Assembly: GCA_037039685.1 (NCBI GenBank)
Contig: JAWNGF010000001.1
Coordinates: 9,796,001-9,860,000, forward strand
Reading direction: 5' to 3'
Length of the DNA: 64,000 bases
From: Ceratobasidium sp. AG-K
Lineage: Eukaryota; Basidiomycota; Agaricomycetes; Cantharellales; Ceratobasidiaceae
The notes beneath the pieces were generated by a model. It did not search any database and was not told where the DNA came from. It saw nothing but the letters and a program-made list of their open reading frames with translations. Below are positions 45,810 to 58,010 of this stretch, one piece after another (position 1 is the first letter of the stretch; each line of letters opens with the position of its first letter). Made by a program: the position numbers and the translations under genes.

Positions 45810-47124
45810 CTAGTTTGCTATAGCCGTTACATTTTCCGACTCCGAAACTGGAGCAGCCTGAGGAGCACTCACGATCGGAAGAGGTACTGAAGCAGCATGT
45901 TGCGCGGTGCTGAAGAAATAACAGTCAGCTCGGGGAAGTTACTGGTGATATTTCGTCACGTACTTTATGGGTAACACTGGGTGTCGCTTGGGTTGAAGAC
46001 GAGAGATAAGATTCACCAGCTGAGCAAACGCCTTCTTACACCCCGTCGTCACTCCATTTCCAAGCCCAAAGAATCCAAAAAATACAACTGATGCCACTGG
46101 CACAAAGTACCATGTAGTCAATGACGATGTCCAGACATCGTCGGGGAGTGTGTCTCTTGGGAAGGTAGGAATATCCCACCAATCTGAATGAACGTTTTCC
46201 CAGGAATCCCATGGATCGAGCCCCTGTGATAAGTGCGTAGATATATTGCTGAGCGATATAACTGTGGAAAATGTCATCTGAGTGAGTATGAATGTGACTA
46301 GCCGAATGTAACGATCGGGGGCAAGGCTTAGTCGTATTGGCTGCTGGGCATGCTGGGACTGGGTACGACGATGAATCAGCCAACGCAGTGCAATACCTGG
46401 AGGGGGGGTTAGTAGCATCCTAAGTCTAAATACCGTGATGGTCACCTCCATAAACCGACGCTGCCAAAGAGAGCAGGAGTGAAGGGATAAAGAGGATAAA
46501 CAATGCGGCAACTGATCGGAAAACAGCCTATCAGGAGGACATATCATTACCCAAACCAACGATCAAGAGCAAGGAAGGTACCGGGTAACATCCAAAGTCC
46601 TCGTAAATTAAAAAGCGGCGTGGCTGGACTATATAATCTGTGCGTCTTGACTCAGCCCTGAGTTCTTACACCGCAACTAATCGACTCACGTAGAGCCATC
46701 ACGATGATAGGTAACACCCCACAGATTCCGACTTCGAGCTTCATGCGTTGGCGTTCGTTATTTCGATTTACGGTTACATGGTGAGGGGATGATAGCTGTG
46801 CGAGATAACGGGAGATACACATGATTGAAGCGGGAATACCGATGTTAGCACCAACTTCTAGTTTCGTGCCTATATCCGAGTTAGTTCAAACGACTATCAT
46901 ATTGTGCGAGAGGTCATACTTATGTCGCACCATACTTGGTACCTTACGATAACGTTGCCTCCCCAAATAGTGGAATTGACACCGCGGATGATATTGCATA
47001 GAGCGAACCAGACCAGGACTAGAAGTGTGCTAACATTGTGTGTCCTCCAACGCCAGTGCCACGGGAACGGAAGGAGGACTAGCACAGCACTAACGAAGCT
47101 AACGACGGGAAGCTGGAGGCTCAT
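45810..47124 (-). CDS. STE3-like mating pheromone receptor (GPCR)
   Basis: A seven-helix class D receptor for lipopeptide pheromones, of the kind encoded at the P/R (B) mating-type locus. I start at 47124 (MSLQLPVVSFVSAVLV); an upstream in-frame ATG at 47169 would add 15 residues. Landmarks are LPFPWHWRWRTHNVSTLLVL, NSTIWGGNVIVRYQVWCDI, VGANIGIPASIMCISRYLA, VGICGVLPIIVMAL, YIVQPRRFLIYEDFGCYPVP, APDRYIRLVTFILTQMTFST, LDPWDSWENVHSDWWDIP and TTWYFVPVASVVFFGFFGLG. These follow the family order, including the W-N-VHS loop. About six introns; the short one near 46535-46557 (23 nt if real) is doubtful, so a small defect there cannot be excluded. The last exon ends at 45810 after NVTAIAN. No homeodomain gene is nearby. 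Being outside a dense receptor/pheromone cluster, it may be a non-mating-type-specific receptor. Confidence 0.78.
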
Positions 47125-47817
47125 GATGGGTGCGCCTTGAGAAAAAAGAAATATATAAGAAGTACTCATTCTCTTATCTATTTTGATTGGCGCCCCCGAG
47201 CTGCAACGAACCCTCTCAAAAGCGATCGATCATCTTGAATATCAGAATCGCTAGATGGGTTGGCCCAGATGTAGCTGCGCTCCGCACCTCGAACTGATTC
47301 CACTTGGGTCTCATTATCCAAATGTGAGAGGCTGAGTGAACCTTACCATCCGAAGTCAAGTTTATGTTTGTTTAACTACACGCACCGGGAACTTCAATAT
47401 TTGAATATGACCAACGGCTAGGCAAGCAGCATGGCACACGAAAGTGAGCTAGTATCGAGGAATGTGTGATTTAGATCTGCTGTAACGGTAACACTTGCTA
47501 CATACAAAGTCGACCCACCACTCGATACGATACAGGGATGTTCCTTGCAGAAGGATAATCTTCGGGTCTTTTCAACCATTGAGAGGCTAAGACGGACTCT
47601 GTGAATCGATTAGCTGTAGAAATATTGATATTCAAGCCTGTGAGGCGGATCCTCCCGGCAATTATTGAACTATATGCATGATTTAATCTTCTCTGTGCGG
47701 CTTAATTTGCGAGCACTTGGCGTAATATTTTACGGATTGGAAGCTCATTCAGAGGCTCAAAAATCAATAGAAACAAGGTAATGAAGAGTTGTGAACAGAT
47801 GCACAGCGAGACGACAA
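47125..47817. other. Intergenic, nothing recognised
   Basis: About 0.7 kb upstream of the receptor. I looked for CAAX-ended short frames on both strands. Only an incomplete Cys-Val-Ile-stop (near 47460) turned up, and it has no in-frame ATG. Nothing else supported. Confidence 0.45.
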
Positions 47818-49577
47818 TCAAACCGGTGTTGTTTGGCCGAATATATTGTCTATTTCCTCTTGATCTGGTAAGGGCCCTGACCCCTTGGTGCCGACCCTCA
47901 AGTCCAGGGTGACACACCCGGTCAACAACAAAACAAAGACCATGAGGCCCCCGTATTCGAAGGCCGACGAGGTAAACATAACTACAAGTTCCTCTTTAGC
48001 GACAAACGGCGTGCAGAATGGAAACCAACTTACACACCCCGGCAGCGCATCCGAGAAGACACCACGCCAAAGTCGCGCGCCAAGCCGCTTCAAAAAGGAC
48101 GCCGAAGGGACGCCTGGGGCAGATACCTCGTTAGCAGCTCGGATTAAATGCCGAAACCAATACTGACGGAGGTAACGGCCCAGAACTAGACTCGTCTGTG
48201 TCAGAGAACCGGGTTGAGAGGCTCGCAATTAGCTTATTCATTTCCACCTCTAAGGAGGTCATGTAGCCGTGAAGTAGCCCAATTGGGAGTGGTGCGTCTA
48301 ATACTGCATGGAGAGCAAATACCGCTCCTATGACCTGGCTACTGAGATGGCAAGTATTTTCCAAGCGATCATCCCAGCGAACGGGGCACCCTGCTAGATA
48401 AAGAATTTGTTGATGCACTACGGTGAGCACCGCGACATAGGACAAGAAGAAGAACATCACAAATGGCAGATACCACCGCAGCAGTCCAGTCCACACAGGT
48501 TGGGCTAGGGCTGATGCAGGTACCATCTGATCTGTTGTAGTGCCGAGGAAGCATGCAAATGCAGAGGGGTAACAGCGCTGTAACAGGATGAGCGAGGAGC
48601 GAGTCATGAAGTAGCAGTTGGTTGTTGTAAGATGGCTGGAAGCCGTCAAGCTCAGGGCAATAATATGCTCATAGGTACGTACTAGTTTGGCATTTCAAGA
48701 AGAATCGATTCCAGTAGCCTGGAGACACCTTCTATCTTTGGCTGTATGCCGTTTATCTCCCCTGAGTTAACGTGGTGAGAGACTTGAGTCTCACTTGTGC
48801 GCAGACTTTCCCAGGTAGCCAGCGTGGCTACCGGGCGCGAGCCCCATCTCCCGTCTGCAGCGAGCCATGGCGCATCTACCGAGTGTATACTGATGAGAGG
48901 GTCCCGGATCTGGTACAGCTTGACCCCCTGGATAGCAGCATTGGCAGTTTTGTGGTGTACTCTTCGCGAGTGAGCCGGAGGCAATGACATCGCCTTGCCG
49001 AGTCGGTCGATGCGTGTCACAAACCGATCGTTGTTCGATATTGTAAAAAAGACGAGCAGGTACTCGTGCAAAAAGGGCGGACGACTCGACTTTCGGGCCT
49101 GGATATAGGTGATGTGTGCGCGCCCCAAAACGGCATCGACTCGAGCATGACTGGATTAAGGAGATGGCTCAATTTTCACGAAAAAGACTTGGGGACACAG
49201 GCTACCCACCTGCAAAATGTGATGATGTCTACGTTCCAAGTCGGGTTGGCTAGAAAGTGTCTACTCAATTAGTTGAGGACAATTGGAACGCCGCAATCGT
49301 GAGAGACGCACCCGTGCTGGGTTGCGACATTCCCTGTATCACTGAACCTTTAGTAGCGGGTTATTCAGAGGTTTGGTACAAGGGTAGAGACATCTCTCAT
49401 ACCTGGTAATGGTTCAGGCAAACCTTGCTCGCTGATAGTGACCTCTTCATGCCTCGATGGAGTTAAGGGGTCGCCCCTACTATTGTTGAGGTCCGAAGCT
49501 GGGAAACCCGCCAACTCAATATCTCCATACACCAAGGGCCTTGGAGTTGAAATGATGCAGGGAGGGTTATGTGACAT
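47818..49577 (-). CDS. Unrecognised multi-spanning membrane protein
   Basis: I do not recognise a named family. Starting near 49577 (MSHNPPCIISTPRPLVYGDI), spliced exons read HITYIQARKSSRPPFLHEYL, LLVFFTISNNDRFVTRIDRL, VKLYQIRDPLISIHSVD, RPVATLATWESLRTSE, TTTNCYFMTRSSLILLQRCY, WTGLLRWYLPFVMFFFLSYV (membrane helix), VIGAVFALHAVLDAPLPIGL and LHGYMTSLEVEMN. A C-terminal helix, YGGLMVFVLLLTGCVTL, precedes GQTTPV-stop at 47818. A cytosolic N-terminal half followed by two or three membrane helices is the overall picture. Introns near 48960, 48680 and 48170 have ordinary GT-AG ends, but the exact joins, particularly around 49200-49370, are uncertain. It is transcribed in the same direction as the receptor, 0.7 kb upstream of it. 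Confidence 0.5.
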
Positions 49578-50971
49578 GGTCTGAAATCGTGCACTGTACG
49601 ATGGTTCGGGTGAGGCTAGGGAGGGGGGGGGGAGGTTGTGTATCTACGAAAATGGGCAGAACGTAGTTATGGCGTACTGTGACTTACTTGTTCGAGCCGG
49701 CAGTTTGAGTATATCACACCTGTGCTTCGTCCAATTGAGTAACCTACTGTAGCTCTGCATCTTACGCCGTACCCCTGGCACAAGCTAGGGGTATATAGCA
49801 CACTTCCGTGATGTGCACCCTCGCGATTTGCGCGTCTTCTCGAGATCCTAGTGCAAAGCCCTCAGGGACTAATTCAAAACTGCTGCCAATTTGGAGGCCA
49901 TCAACGAGCATATCGCGGAAGTGTACTGTAAATTTATGGGGTATACACGATTTGAAATACGCATGTGCACATTGTGCAGCAGTATTGGTAATAACATAAA
50001 GTAGGGGATATCCATACACCGCTGCCCCCTTGACACCTGGCTTCCAGCTTGAGTGGTGTCCAGCCGATTTCCACGTATGACCGTGCCGGATTCCCAAAAA
50101 TTGGTGCGCCCGGCTGTTTTCCAGCTGGTAGAGCTTGCAAGTGGGGCCCAAAAAATTACATAAAACGGTACCACCGGCACAAATCGAACTGGTGGAGCTT
50201 TAGGGTGGTGGCTGAGTCATCGTGAGACGCGATTCTATACAAACCAAGTTACGATCCGCTAAACAATCCAGCCCAGCATGCGCAGATGCAGTACATATAT
50301 GCGTGGGTCTATATGAGCTACCCCACCCCTGATTTGAACTAACACCTGCAACCAGTGTATGAATTAGTCTCCGCTTGGGATCGGGGTGATACTCGCAATC
50401 TCAGAAGAGGACTTTGTGCCCAAGACTACTCTGAGGAAGCTCTCGCGGTTCAAGATGAGGGAGACGTATCTGGCCAGAAAGTTCCATGAGATCGAGAGGG
50501 CACAGCTGCAAATCTTGACTGCACAAGGGGTGAAGCTGTTGGGAAACGCTTGTTAGCTTAGCTGTATCCCCCCCCCCCCCCCCCCCCCCCCTAAATCGTT
50601 ACCAGAAGCATTTAGCTAAAGTGCATATTATGCTCGGTCACCACCTAACTGCAATCCGGAAACATGAAAGTGGGTACAAGGGCACAATTATGTCTTGTAT
50701 GGAGAACTCCCGATTATTCAAGTTGGACGCGATGAGTGCTGCTTGGTGGTTGTTCGACTGGAAGAATGTGGAGCTGAAAGTGGGCTCGGCCCCGTGGCCT
50801 AAATTAGGCTGGCATGACCGTATATACTCGTATAATAATGATAAAATTTGCCAACAAAGCCGAAGCATATCTCCAGGCGAGGTCTATCTGAAATACAATA
50901 ACTCGCGTCCCTCCAAGTAAAAACAATCTAGTACTTCGCTTAACAAAGCCGCTTGAGCGACAAGTCAGAAT
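49578..50971. other. Intergenic with two weak coding traces
   Basis: A minus-strand frame at 49762-50151 (containing GYPLLYVITNTAAQCAHAYF) and a plus-strand frame of about 55 codons ending at 50555 (FKMRETYLARKFHEIERAQL, VKLLGNAC-stop) could be exons of unrecognised or decayed genes. Neither has enough support for a gene call. A 24-C tract at 50568-50591 follows the second. Confidence 0.3.
50568..50591 (+). repeat. 24-bp poly-C tract
   Basis: An uninterrupted run of 24 C. Length may be unreliable because long homopolymers are prone to assembly and sequencing error. Confidence 0.95.
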
Positions 50972-53288
50972 CTATGTTCTTGTAGCCTTTGTGAGCCCAA
51001 TCTTCATATCGCCCCACACTGCCGGTCTCGATTCGCCGTCCGCTCGTAGCCAAATATATTCCAGCAATAAAACAGCGTCGCTTCCCCGAGTCCCAGGGTA
51101 TCTAAACCGTTCGCTATTAATCATTCGACGTCGGATCACTTGGCGGTCTTCCTCTCTACGTGCAGCGACGCCTGCCTGGAGAACTGTATCAATGGCTGAA
51201 AAGGATCTAGTCCAGAACAGGGACTTACTATCATAAATGTGAGTATGAGAAACGCGTCGGGTACATGACCGGGTTTCGTCCCATCCAGCAGCTTCATAAA
51301 CCTCCCAAGCGCTCTTTTTACGCTGGCATCATCCGCATTTAACCCACATAGACCCTGCCAAACCTTTCCAGTCTAGTGCTAGCGGGCTATCCGGACGGAA
51401 CTCACCATGTACAAGTACAGATAAGCGACCTGCCTCCAGCATTCTTGCACCATCAAGCGCGCAACGGTTAAAAACGAGTCGCTGGAAACACTTGGAATAG
51501 GCACAAAGCTCTTTAACAGTTGTTCCATCTCGGCAATAGACTGGGCGTTCCGAATCCCTTGTTCCCGCAATACGTTGATTCGAGCGAATACGATTACGAT
51601 CAGACTGGGGATGCCATGGAGCCACTGGAGTCCTATGTCGTTTTGAGGATAGGTGACTTGCGAGGTAAAACTTATGTTCGGGTCGTAGGAGGTGTCGTAT
51701 TGAAAGAACATGGATCGGTCGGTAGCTACGGTTGCAAATATGTCTACGATGGCGTAGTGGCGGAGACTGATGACTGGCTGTAGGAGGAGGTATTGCAAGC
51801 GGATGGATTGGTTGGGCGGGTCGGGGCATAGTCGTCTAAACAGAGGTGTGGCGGTCCACATTAGCTGGAACGCATGGAGAATAAACCCCGTTGTATAGTG
51901 GATGGCAACAACCTAAATCCTTCAGCGTCTACTTCCAAACAACCGATTTCCAACTAACCTCCATGGTATCATCCAACACCTGTACCGCTCCAGCCACCTC
52001 CCAGTCCAGAAGATCTGACTTCTTCCCGACACACGCAATCGCTTGTAGGACTCGATCTTGCAGTTTCGATACGATATGCTCGTAACTCCACGACTCTCCC
52101 CACACCTCCTCCCAATCGGTGCTTTTCGCCAATGCGCGTACGACGCTGGCAAGGTTGGTTATCGTCCATCGAGAGTCATCCGAGTTGTTGAAGTGCTTGA
52201 GAACCAAATCCCTTGTTCCTCGCGCGGCTTTACGAGGTTCAAACGCGGTTCGAGTTATCCAGCATGCATCTGGCAACAAGGTGATGAAATCGGGTCGAGA
52301 TACAATAAATGATAGCGACTTACAGCTCTCGAGAACAAACGGCAAAGTATTGCTTTCTGCGCCAATGTCAAGTGCGAGGGTGCTGCAAATAATTTGCTTA
52401 ACAGCTTCATCTTCATCTTCATCGTCCACCTGGGGATCGTCCGTCGGCTGCGACCAAGGCCACGGAGAGGCAAGCAATGCCGAAGGTTGGCGGTTGGTCG
52501 GGGCAGGTAGGGGCAGCGGAACAGATTTTTCGACGGGCTCCGACAGACTAAGCAAAGCCTCAAAGAGACTCGCCTGACCAGAGGTCATCTGAGGAGGAGG
52601 GCAGCTGAGGTTGGCAGGAGTGGATGTATACTGAGGCTGGAAGAGATTGAGGGACGACGTCTCAGGAGGAGATGAGGGTGGGACATGCTGAGATAGGGGA
52701 AAGTATTGCTGATATAATTCTTGCTGGTGATGCCCACTAGTGTCGGGTGGGTCATACTGAAGAAGCGCTGGATCCATGCTCCATAGTGCAGAAAACGTGT
52801 CTCCAGAAATATAGTCTCCATAATGAGCGGAATCGATCAAGAATGGAGAGCCGAACAAATCAGGCGAGATATCCGTGTTATTTATGCCAAGAGATCCGGA
52901 TTCCGTAGAAGAAGTCATCGGAGTCGCCCCTTGTTCGCGGAACGATAGAGACGATGGCCCAGGTTCGCCTGCTCCAGATGTAGTCCTCGGATAGCGTGCT
53001 GAGTTGGGAATCTTGACTGGCACCGGAAGCGATTCAGGAGGGATAGAATACGCAGGTTGTGTCCACCGTTTGACTACCTTGCCTCCTGAAGGATCGTCAA
53101 CATACGCATATCCTGGACATTGTAGACCAGCACGTTCGCAGCGCTGACAGTTTGGGTGTGTTTCATCACATTTCTTCCGCCTAAATCCAATCATGTCAGC
53201 ATGCACGAGGAATGAAAATGTCATCGTTGGCGTACTTGGTTTTGCAAGTCAAGCAACCACTTCGGGAACGCGTCTGGGAGGGAGGCAT
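50972..53288 (-). CDS. Zn(2)Cys(6) transcription factor, family copy 6
   Basis: The only family member on the minus strand. Exon 1 at 53288 (MPPSQTRSRSGCLTCKT) joins to KRKKCDETHPNCQRCERAG, LQCPGY, so all six cysteines are present with the family spacing. The linker contains SGQASLFEALLSLSEP and an acidic stretch (DDPQVDDEDEDEAVKQIIC), then SNTLPFVLESC. The C-terminal half has AFEPRKAARGTRDLVLKHF, WTATPLFRRLCPDPPNQ, LRHYAIVDIFATVATDRSMF, VARLMVQECWRQVAYLYLYM, and a last exon ending KIGLTKATRT-stop at 50972. All exons are open. It is the most divergent copy, with PD in place of PE in the CPEPP motif and TH in the cluster loop. Confidence 0.83.
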
Positions 53289-53394
53289 TTCAGGTCGTTC
53301 TGCGTAGAATTCTAGAAAGCCAGGGCCCAAGTGGAGAGCCGTTATATATAAAGTTGAGCATTCCCCATACGATTGCGGTGCGTTGCAAGAGGAT

Positions 53395-53400
53395 CACGTG
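53395..53400. promoter_or_regulatory. CACGTG core upstream of copy 6
   Basis: CACGTG preceded on the plus strand by GAT lies 107 bp from the start codon at 53288, in line with the other intact copies (97-105 bp). Confidence 0.5.
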
Positions 53401-54486
53401 GAGGGCTGGAGTGTCGTTTCACTGCCACAAATGGTTCTCGCGCGCGCTTCGACATGGTTTGGTTGCGGAGCCGGACTTGGCGGATGGGCGCTGATCGGAT
53501 TGGCGGAGACCAAACGATGCTCCTGTCTATGTTTAGGCTTGGATTAATGAATGGCTGTGGCCAACAATGTAAAATGCTGTCCGAGTCCCCCCGAATTGAG
53601 TGAAGCGAATGATCGACGCCAGCGATCACGCTGCGCACGCGGGGGTTTACCGTATATTTATCTCGAGCCAAGCAAAGCTGTACACCTGTTTATAGGAAAA
53701 TAATTGAGCTACTGCGCAATCAAGCGTATTGCTGCGCGCGGAGGCCGTCTCTTCATTGATGACCACTAGAGGAAGGTCATAAGAGTCAGACCATCAAGGG
53801 GTGGGTGAATTACAGTATTGACGCTATACAACCTCCTGTTATCGTATTTCGACAATGCAACTTGGCTTAGTTCTATGGAGATGAAAAACTGTATGCGTGG
53901 CGGTTCAATAGTCACAAACCCGGGTTCCTTCTAAGAAACAATCGTCCACCCGGCCGCTGGGATGGTTTGAAAGGGCTTACAACTAGCAGTATCCGCAAGT
54001 TACAGGCGCATCCCCTGTCAAGCGATTTCATTTTTTGGAACTAACCTGTGATCTGCAGTTTGGATGGTGCTAGCACTTGGGCGATGCCAACTTGATGGTT
54101 ACTAGCAAGCTCCCTCGACGACGTCGACTCCATCTGAAACTTATGAATTACAAATTATAAATAGTGCGTGTTTCGACCTCGAACTTGTTATCGGTATCCT
54201 AACTACTCACCGCCGTACTTTGCAACGTTGGGCTGGGATACTGCATTGGATTGATTATCATGGTTCCGAACAGTCCGGCGGGAAGTTCGGTTACCTGAGT
54301 CATGACATGTAACGGCCATGCATGCCCGGCGCCAATGGAAGACCGCCCTGACGATCATGAGCGCGGAGATACACGGATGGAACCACTGTTTTCGACCACC
54401 ACGACACCACCTAGGCTCTTGCGACACTCCAACTGAGAATTATATATATTAGTAATTCTGTTTTATTCTAGGCCATAAACATTAGG
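53401..54486. other. Intergenic, nothing recognised
   Basis: About 1.1 kb between the divergent copy 6 and VPS20 genes. It holds both promoters; no gene or repeat seen. Confidence 0.5.
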
Positions 54487-55416
54487 ATGGGTGGTAATCA
54501 ATCGGTTCCCAAGATATCCGCCCAAGATAGGGCCATCGTAGAGTGAGCACCTTTCCATGTTTACCGAGCTTCAGACCCATAATTACTCCTTCCCAGTCTC
54601 AAGAACCAAAGAGATGAACTCAAACGGTACCGGCGGCGAGTATGGATCCCCCACATTCTCTCACGAATGCGTCTGACGTCTCCACCAGATCCAGGGCATC
54701 CTGGACCGAGAACATGCAATCGCCAAAGAGGCACTCGCGAACGGAAATAAACGTGTGGCTCTACTTGCGCTAAGGAGGAGAAAGTACCAGGAGAGCACAA
54801 TGCAAAAGACGGATGGCCAGCTAGAGACACTAGAAAACCTGGTAGGTTGTTTGCGCTCGCGTGGTGATTCATTGATTCACTCGAAGCATAGGTATCTTCG
54901 ATTGAGTTTGCACTCGTGGAGAAGGACATTTTGTTTGGTTTGCAGCAGGGAAACAAGGTTCTCAAAGATCTTCATGCCGAGATGAGCCTAGAGGACGTGG
55001 AGAAACTGATGGAGGAGACCGCCGAGGCTGTTGCCTACCAAAACGTACGTTCATACACAACTGACAAGCGTCGATGTTCATCCGGCTTTAGGAAATCGAC
55101 GAAATGCTAACCAGTCGTATGACTGTGGACGAGGAAGAAGCAGTTCAGAAGGAACTCGAACAGTTGCAGGCTGAGGCTCTAGGCAACGTGGTAAGTTGGA
55201 CGATTCACTCGGACATCAAGCAACAACTTATTGTTGTCTCAGCCGATTCACGAACCTTCTCCACCCGAGCCGGTCAAGCTTCCTTCGGTACCCGCCCAGG
55301 AACCAACCGGTAAGAGTGCTCTTGTCTACAATATGCAACTCCTAACCCCTGTTGTAGAGCCTGTGCGAGAGGAATCGGCTCAAGAACCCGAACGGCGGGT
55401 CGCCCTCCCTGCGTGA
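54487..55416 (+). CDS. VPS20: ESCRT-III subunit VPS20/CHMP6
   Basis: VPS20 nucleates ESCRT-III filaments on endosomes, linking ESCRT-II to SNF7. The start MGGNQSVPKISAQDRAIV at 54487 has the N-terminal Gly2 expected for myristoylation. Later exons read LKNQRDELKRYRRR, ILDREHAIAKEALANGNK, RVALLALRRRKYQESTMQKT, VSSIEFALVEKDILFGLQQG, NKVLKDLHAEMSLEDVEKLM, EEAVQKELEQLQAEALGN and an acidic, Pro-rich tail ending at 55416. This is the Snf7-domain helix order: basic helices first, acidic C-terminus last. About six short introns; no damage seen. Convergent with PPIL2, whose end is 190 bp away. Confidence 0.88.
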
Positions 55417-55606
55417 GACCAATTTACGTGGTCTTACGTTACCTACTCTCCCTGGATTGTATTTCTAGACATACCCAACATATTTCTAATTTAGGTTGTT
55501 TATACGCCTTTTATAGTCCTGGGATAAGAATGCTCGCGGATCGACAACAGCCTAGTGGTAAGATTATGGGATAGTCCTACAAGTATAACGCAATACAAAG
55601 CATCCA

Positions 55607-57898
55607 CTACCAATTATCGAAATTCCCAAACCCAAGTTTCCTCTTCTTCTTGCCCTCCGCGCTCGCACTCGCAGCAGCAGCTGGCTTGGGTGCTTCCAGC
55701 TTCAAGTACTTTCCGACTCCACCTTCGCCACCCGCCCCACCCTTTGGTGCCTCGCCGATCTTTTGCCCGAACCAATTCATACTGTCCTCCAAGGTGTCTG
55801 CACCGCGCTTTTGGTTCTTTCCAGAGTCTGCTTGGTGTTCGAGTTTTCGCGCGAGACGTTTTTTGTATTCTTCGAATGGATCTTGGTATCTACGGGTCGT
55901 GTGATCAGCCAAGCAAAGAGGGGAGAATATGGCGGCGTACATGATAACCTCGGTGATTTTGATTGGCTTTGCGGGTTTATCGGTTCCTGGTTGAGTTGGG
56001 ATCGACTCCATAGTGTCAAGCACGTCTTCCCCTCCTACAAGCTTTCCGAACACTGTCGGCCAGGTCAGAAGCACTCGCAGTCCGTACCAGAAAAGATCAT
56101 ACCAGTATGCTTTCCATTGAGATGAGGCGTCTCCTTGAACGTAATAAAAAACTGTGACCTGTACTACTCATCAGTCTACATTCGGCCCTACACCGGGACA
56201 CGCACCCGTTCGAATTCATCCCCTTGTTTGCCATACTCACACACCCCCGCGCATCGTGCTTTTCTGCACGCGGCATGTCGAATTCGTCTCGGAAAGGAGT
56301 GCCCCAGTGCGATTGTCCACCCGTGCCAGTGCCGGTTGGGTCTCCGCCTTGGATCTATCAAGGTGATCAGTCAAAGATGATAATAAGATCAGGGGGGACG
56401 CACCATGAACCCGGGAATGAGACGATGGAACGGGCAATTGTCGTACTTGCCGGCTTTTGCGAGCATGATAAAGTTATAGCACGTTTTTGGAGCCTAGACG
56501 TGGTTAGTCTAAGTGTACCAAACCTGCTCGATAAACTCACCTTTTCGCAAAACAGTTCGATGTTGAGCGATCCGCCGAGGTTGGTGACCATTCGGACGTA
56601 GGCTCTTCGCGAGGCCAGGTTTTTCTTTTGATTTTTGAGTGGGCGTTCTTTGGACATGTCGTCGAACATGAGTTCTTCCTGTGACAGGTATAAGTTGTGG
56701 CGCATAGGAGATGGGGAGGGCGTACCTCGTCAAACATCGCCGCGTCGGATTTGGTCATGGGGTCGAGAGATGTACTTGTTAAAGAGGCGCCAGTGAAGCC
56801 ACTCGCAAAGGGAGAGACATTATCTGCGAGTCGTTAGTCAAGTGGGATCGAGGGCTCGTGAAGACTTACAGGGTTGGTTTTTGGCCCTTGTTACGGCTGG
56901 TACAACAGGTACCACGGTTTTATCTACTTTAGCTGTCTCAGCCGCCTGCGCAAAGTTAGACACGACCGCATTCCCAGAACGAAATACCTACAGGTTTAGC
57001 GGCCGGTTTGGCGGGTTCTGGGGTTTCCTCGGCTTTCGGCTTCGCAGTAGGAATAGGAACAGGCGCGGCGATGGATAGGGTCGTAATTCTGTGTGGGTCC
57101 TGCAACGTGATGACGTCGTCCCTAGGAATAATCAGAACGAAACGAGTAGAGTAACGCGGAAGCACTCACTTTTTGAATGATACGTCCGCAACGAGATCCC
57201 GCCCACCTGCAAACTTGGATACCGAATCTGCGAGGAACACGTTTCCAGTCGTGGCTATCGCGACGATATGTGAGTGTTCCGAGAGAGGCTTCATTGTGAT
57301 AGGATCTAACAAGGTATTAGTAGCGTCGATAGAGCTGGATAAATACCCACCTATCAACGCCCCACTCGAGTTTTTCCCATAGTGTAGTTTGATGAGAGAT
57401 GAAGGTGGGAGAGGCTCGCCAGTATGTGGATGGGTATTATTGTGCTCCCTATAGTATCGTAGGATTTATTTGGACAAATTAGAGAGACCGGGGGACACTT
57501 ACTTGAGCCATGGAATGATATTCGTCAACTCGAAAACTGTTCCCGTTCCGTCTGCGTTGCGAGCACAGACCGGAAACTCGAATTGCTGAAAGGACAAGGC
57601 GCAGCAGTCGAATGGGGTACGAGATCCCGGGTGAGGACCTTCTTGCTTTCTTGACGAAGAGGCAGTTAGGGCCCGTCGATAGAGATGTCCATAACTACTC
57701 ACGCTCTGAAGCCTCTCGAAGAGGCAGAATGCTGTCCCCCTACAAGTCCAGCATGTTCGGAGTGTGTGATGTAAAGTCTGCCAAAATATTAGTTATTTTC
57801 CGGTACGACTTGCTTTCACGCACTTGTCGCTGGCACCGTGACCCCTGCAGTAATAGCCATTAGTATTAGCTCTACCAAGAAAACGCGACAACTCACAT
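55607..57898 (-). CDS. U-box cyclophilin PPIL2/CYP8 (peptidyl-prolyl isomerase)
   Basis: A nuclear/spliceosome-linked cyclophilin with an N-terminal U-box. The start codon appears split: AT at 57897-57898, an intron of about 52 nt, then G at 57844 giving [17 protein letters not shown], the conserved family start. Next come [59 protein letters not shown] and [17 protein letters not shown] (U-box), then [11 protein letters not shown] Pro/Ala linker leads to the cyclophilin domain ([77 protein letters not shown]). The C-terminus is Lys-rich, ending [12 protein letters not shown] at 55607. About ten introns; all expected blocks are present, so it looks functional. Confidence 0.88.
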
Positions 57899-58010
57899 GG
57901 TTGTGGAGAGGAGGAAACGTAACGCTGGGCGCTTGTCGGTCCCCGGACTCAACAGCCGCCGAGTGACCCGAAGAGTTCCGCACAACTCACACCAGCCCTT
58001 ACCGATAGGA

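Noticed and set aside
45810..53288. Homeodomain mating-type (A) locus
   Set aside because: No homeodomain motif was seen; the regulators here are Zn(2)Cys(6) proteins, unrelated to HD1/HD2.
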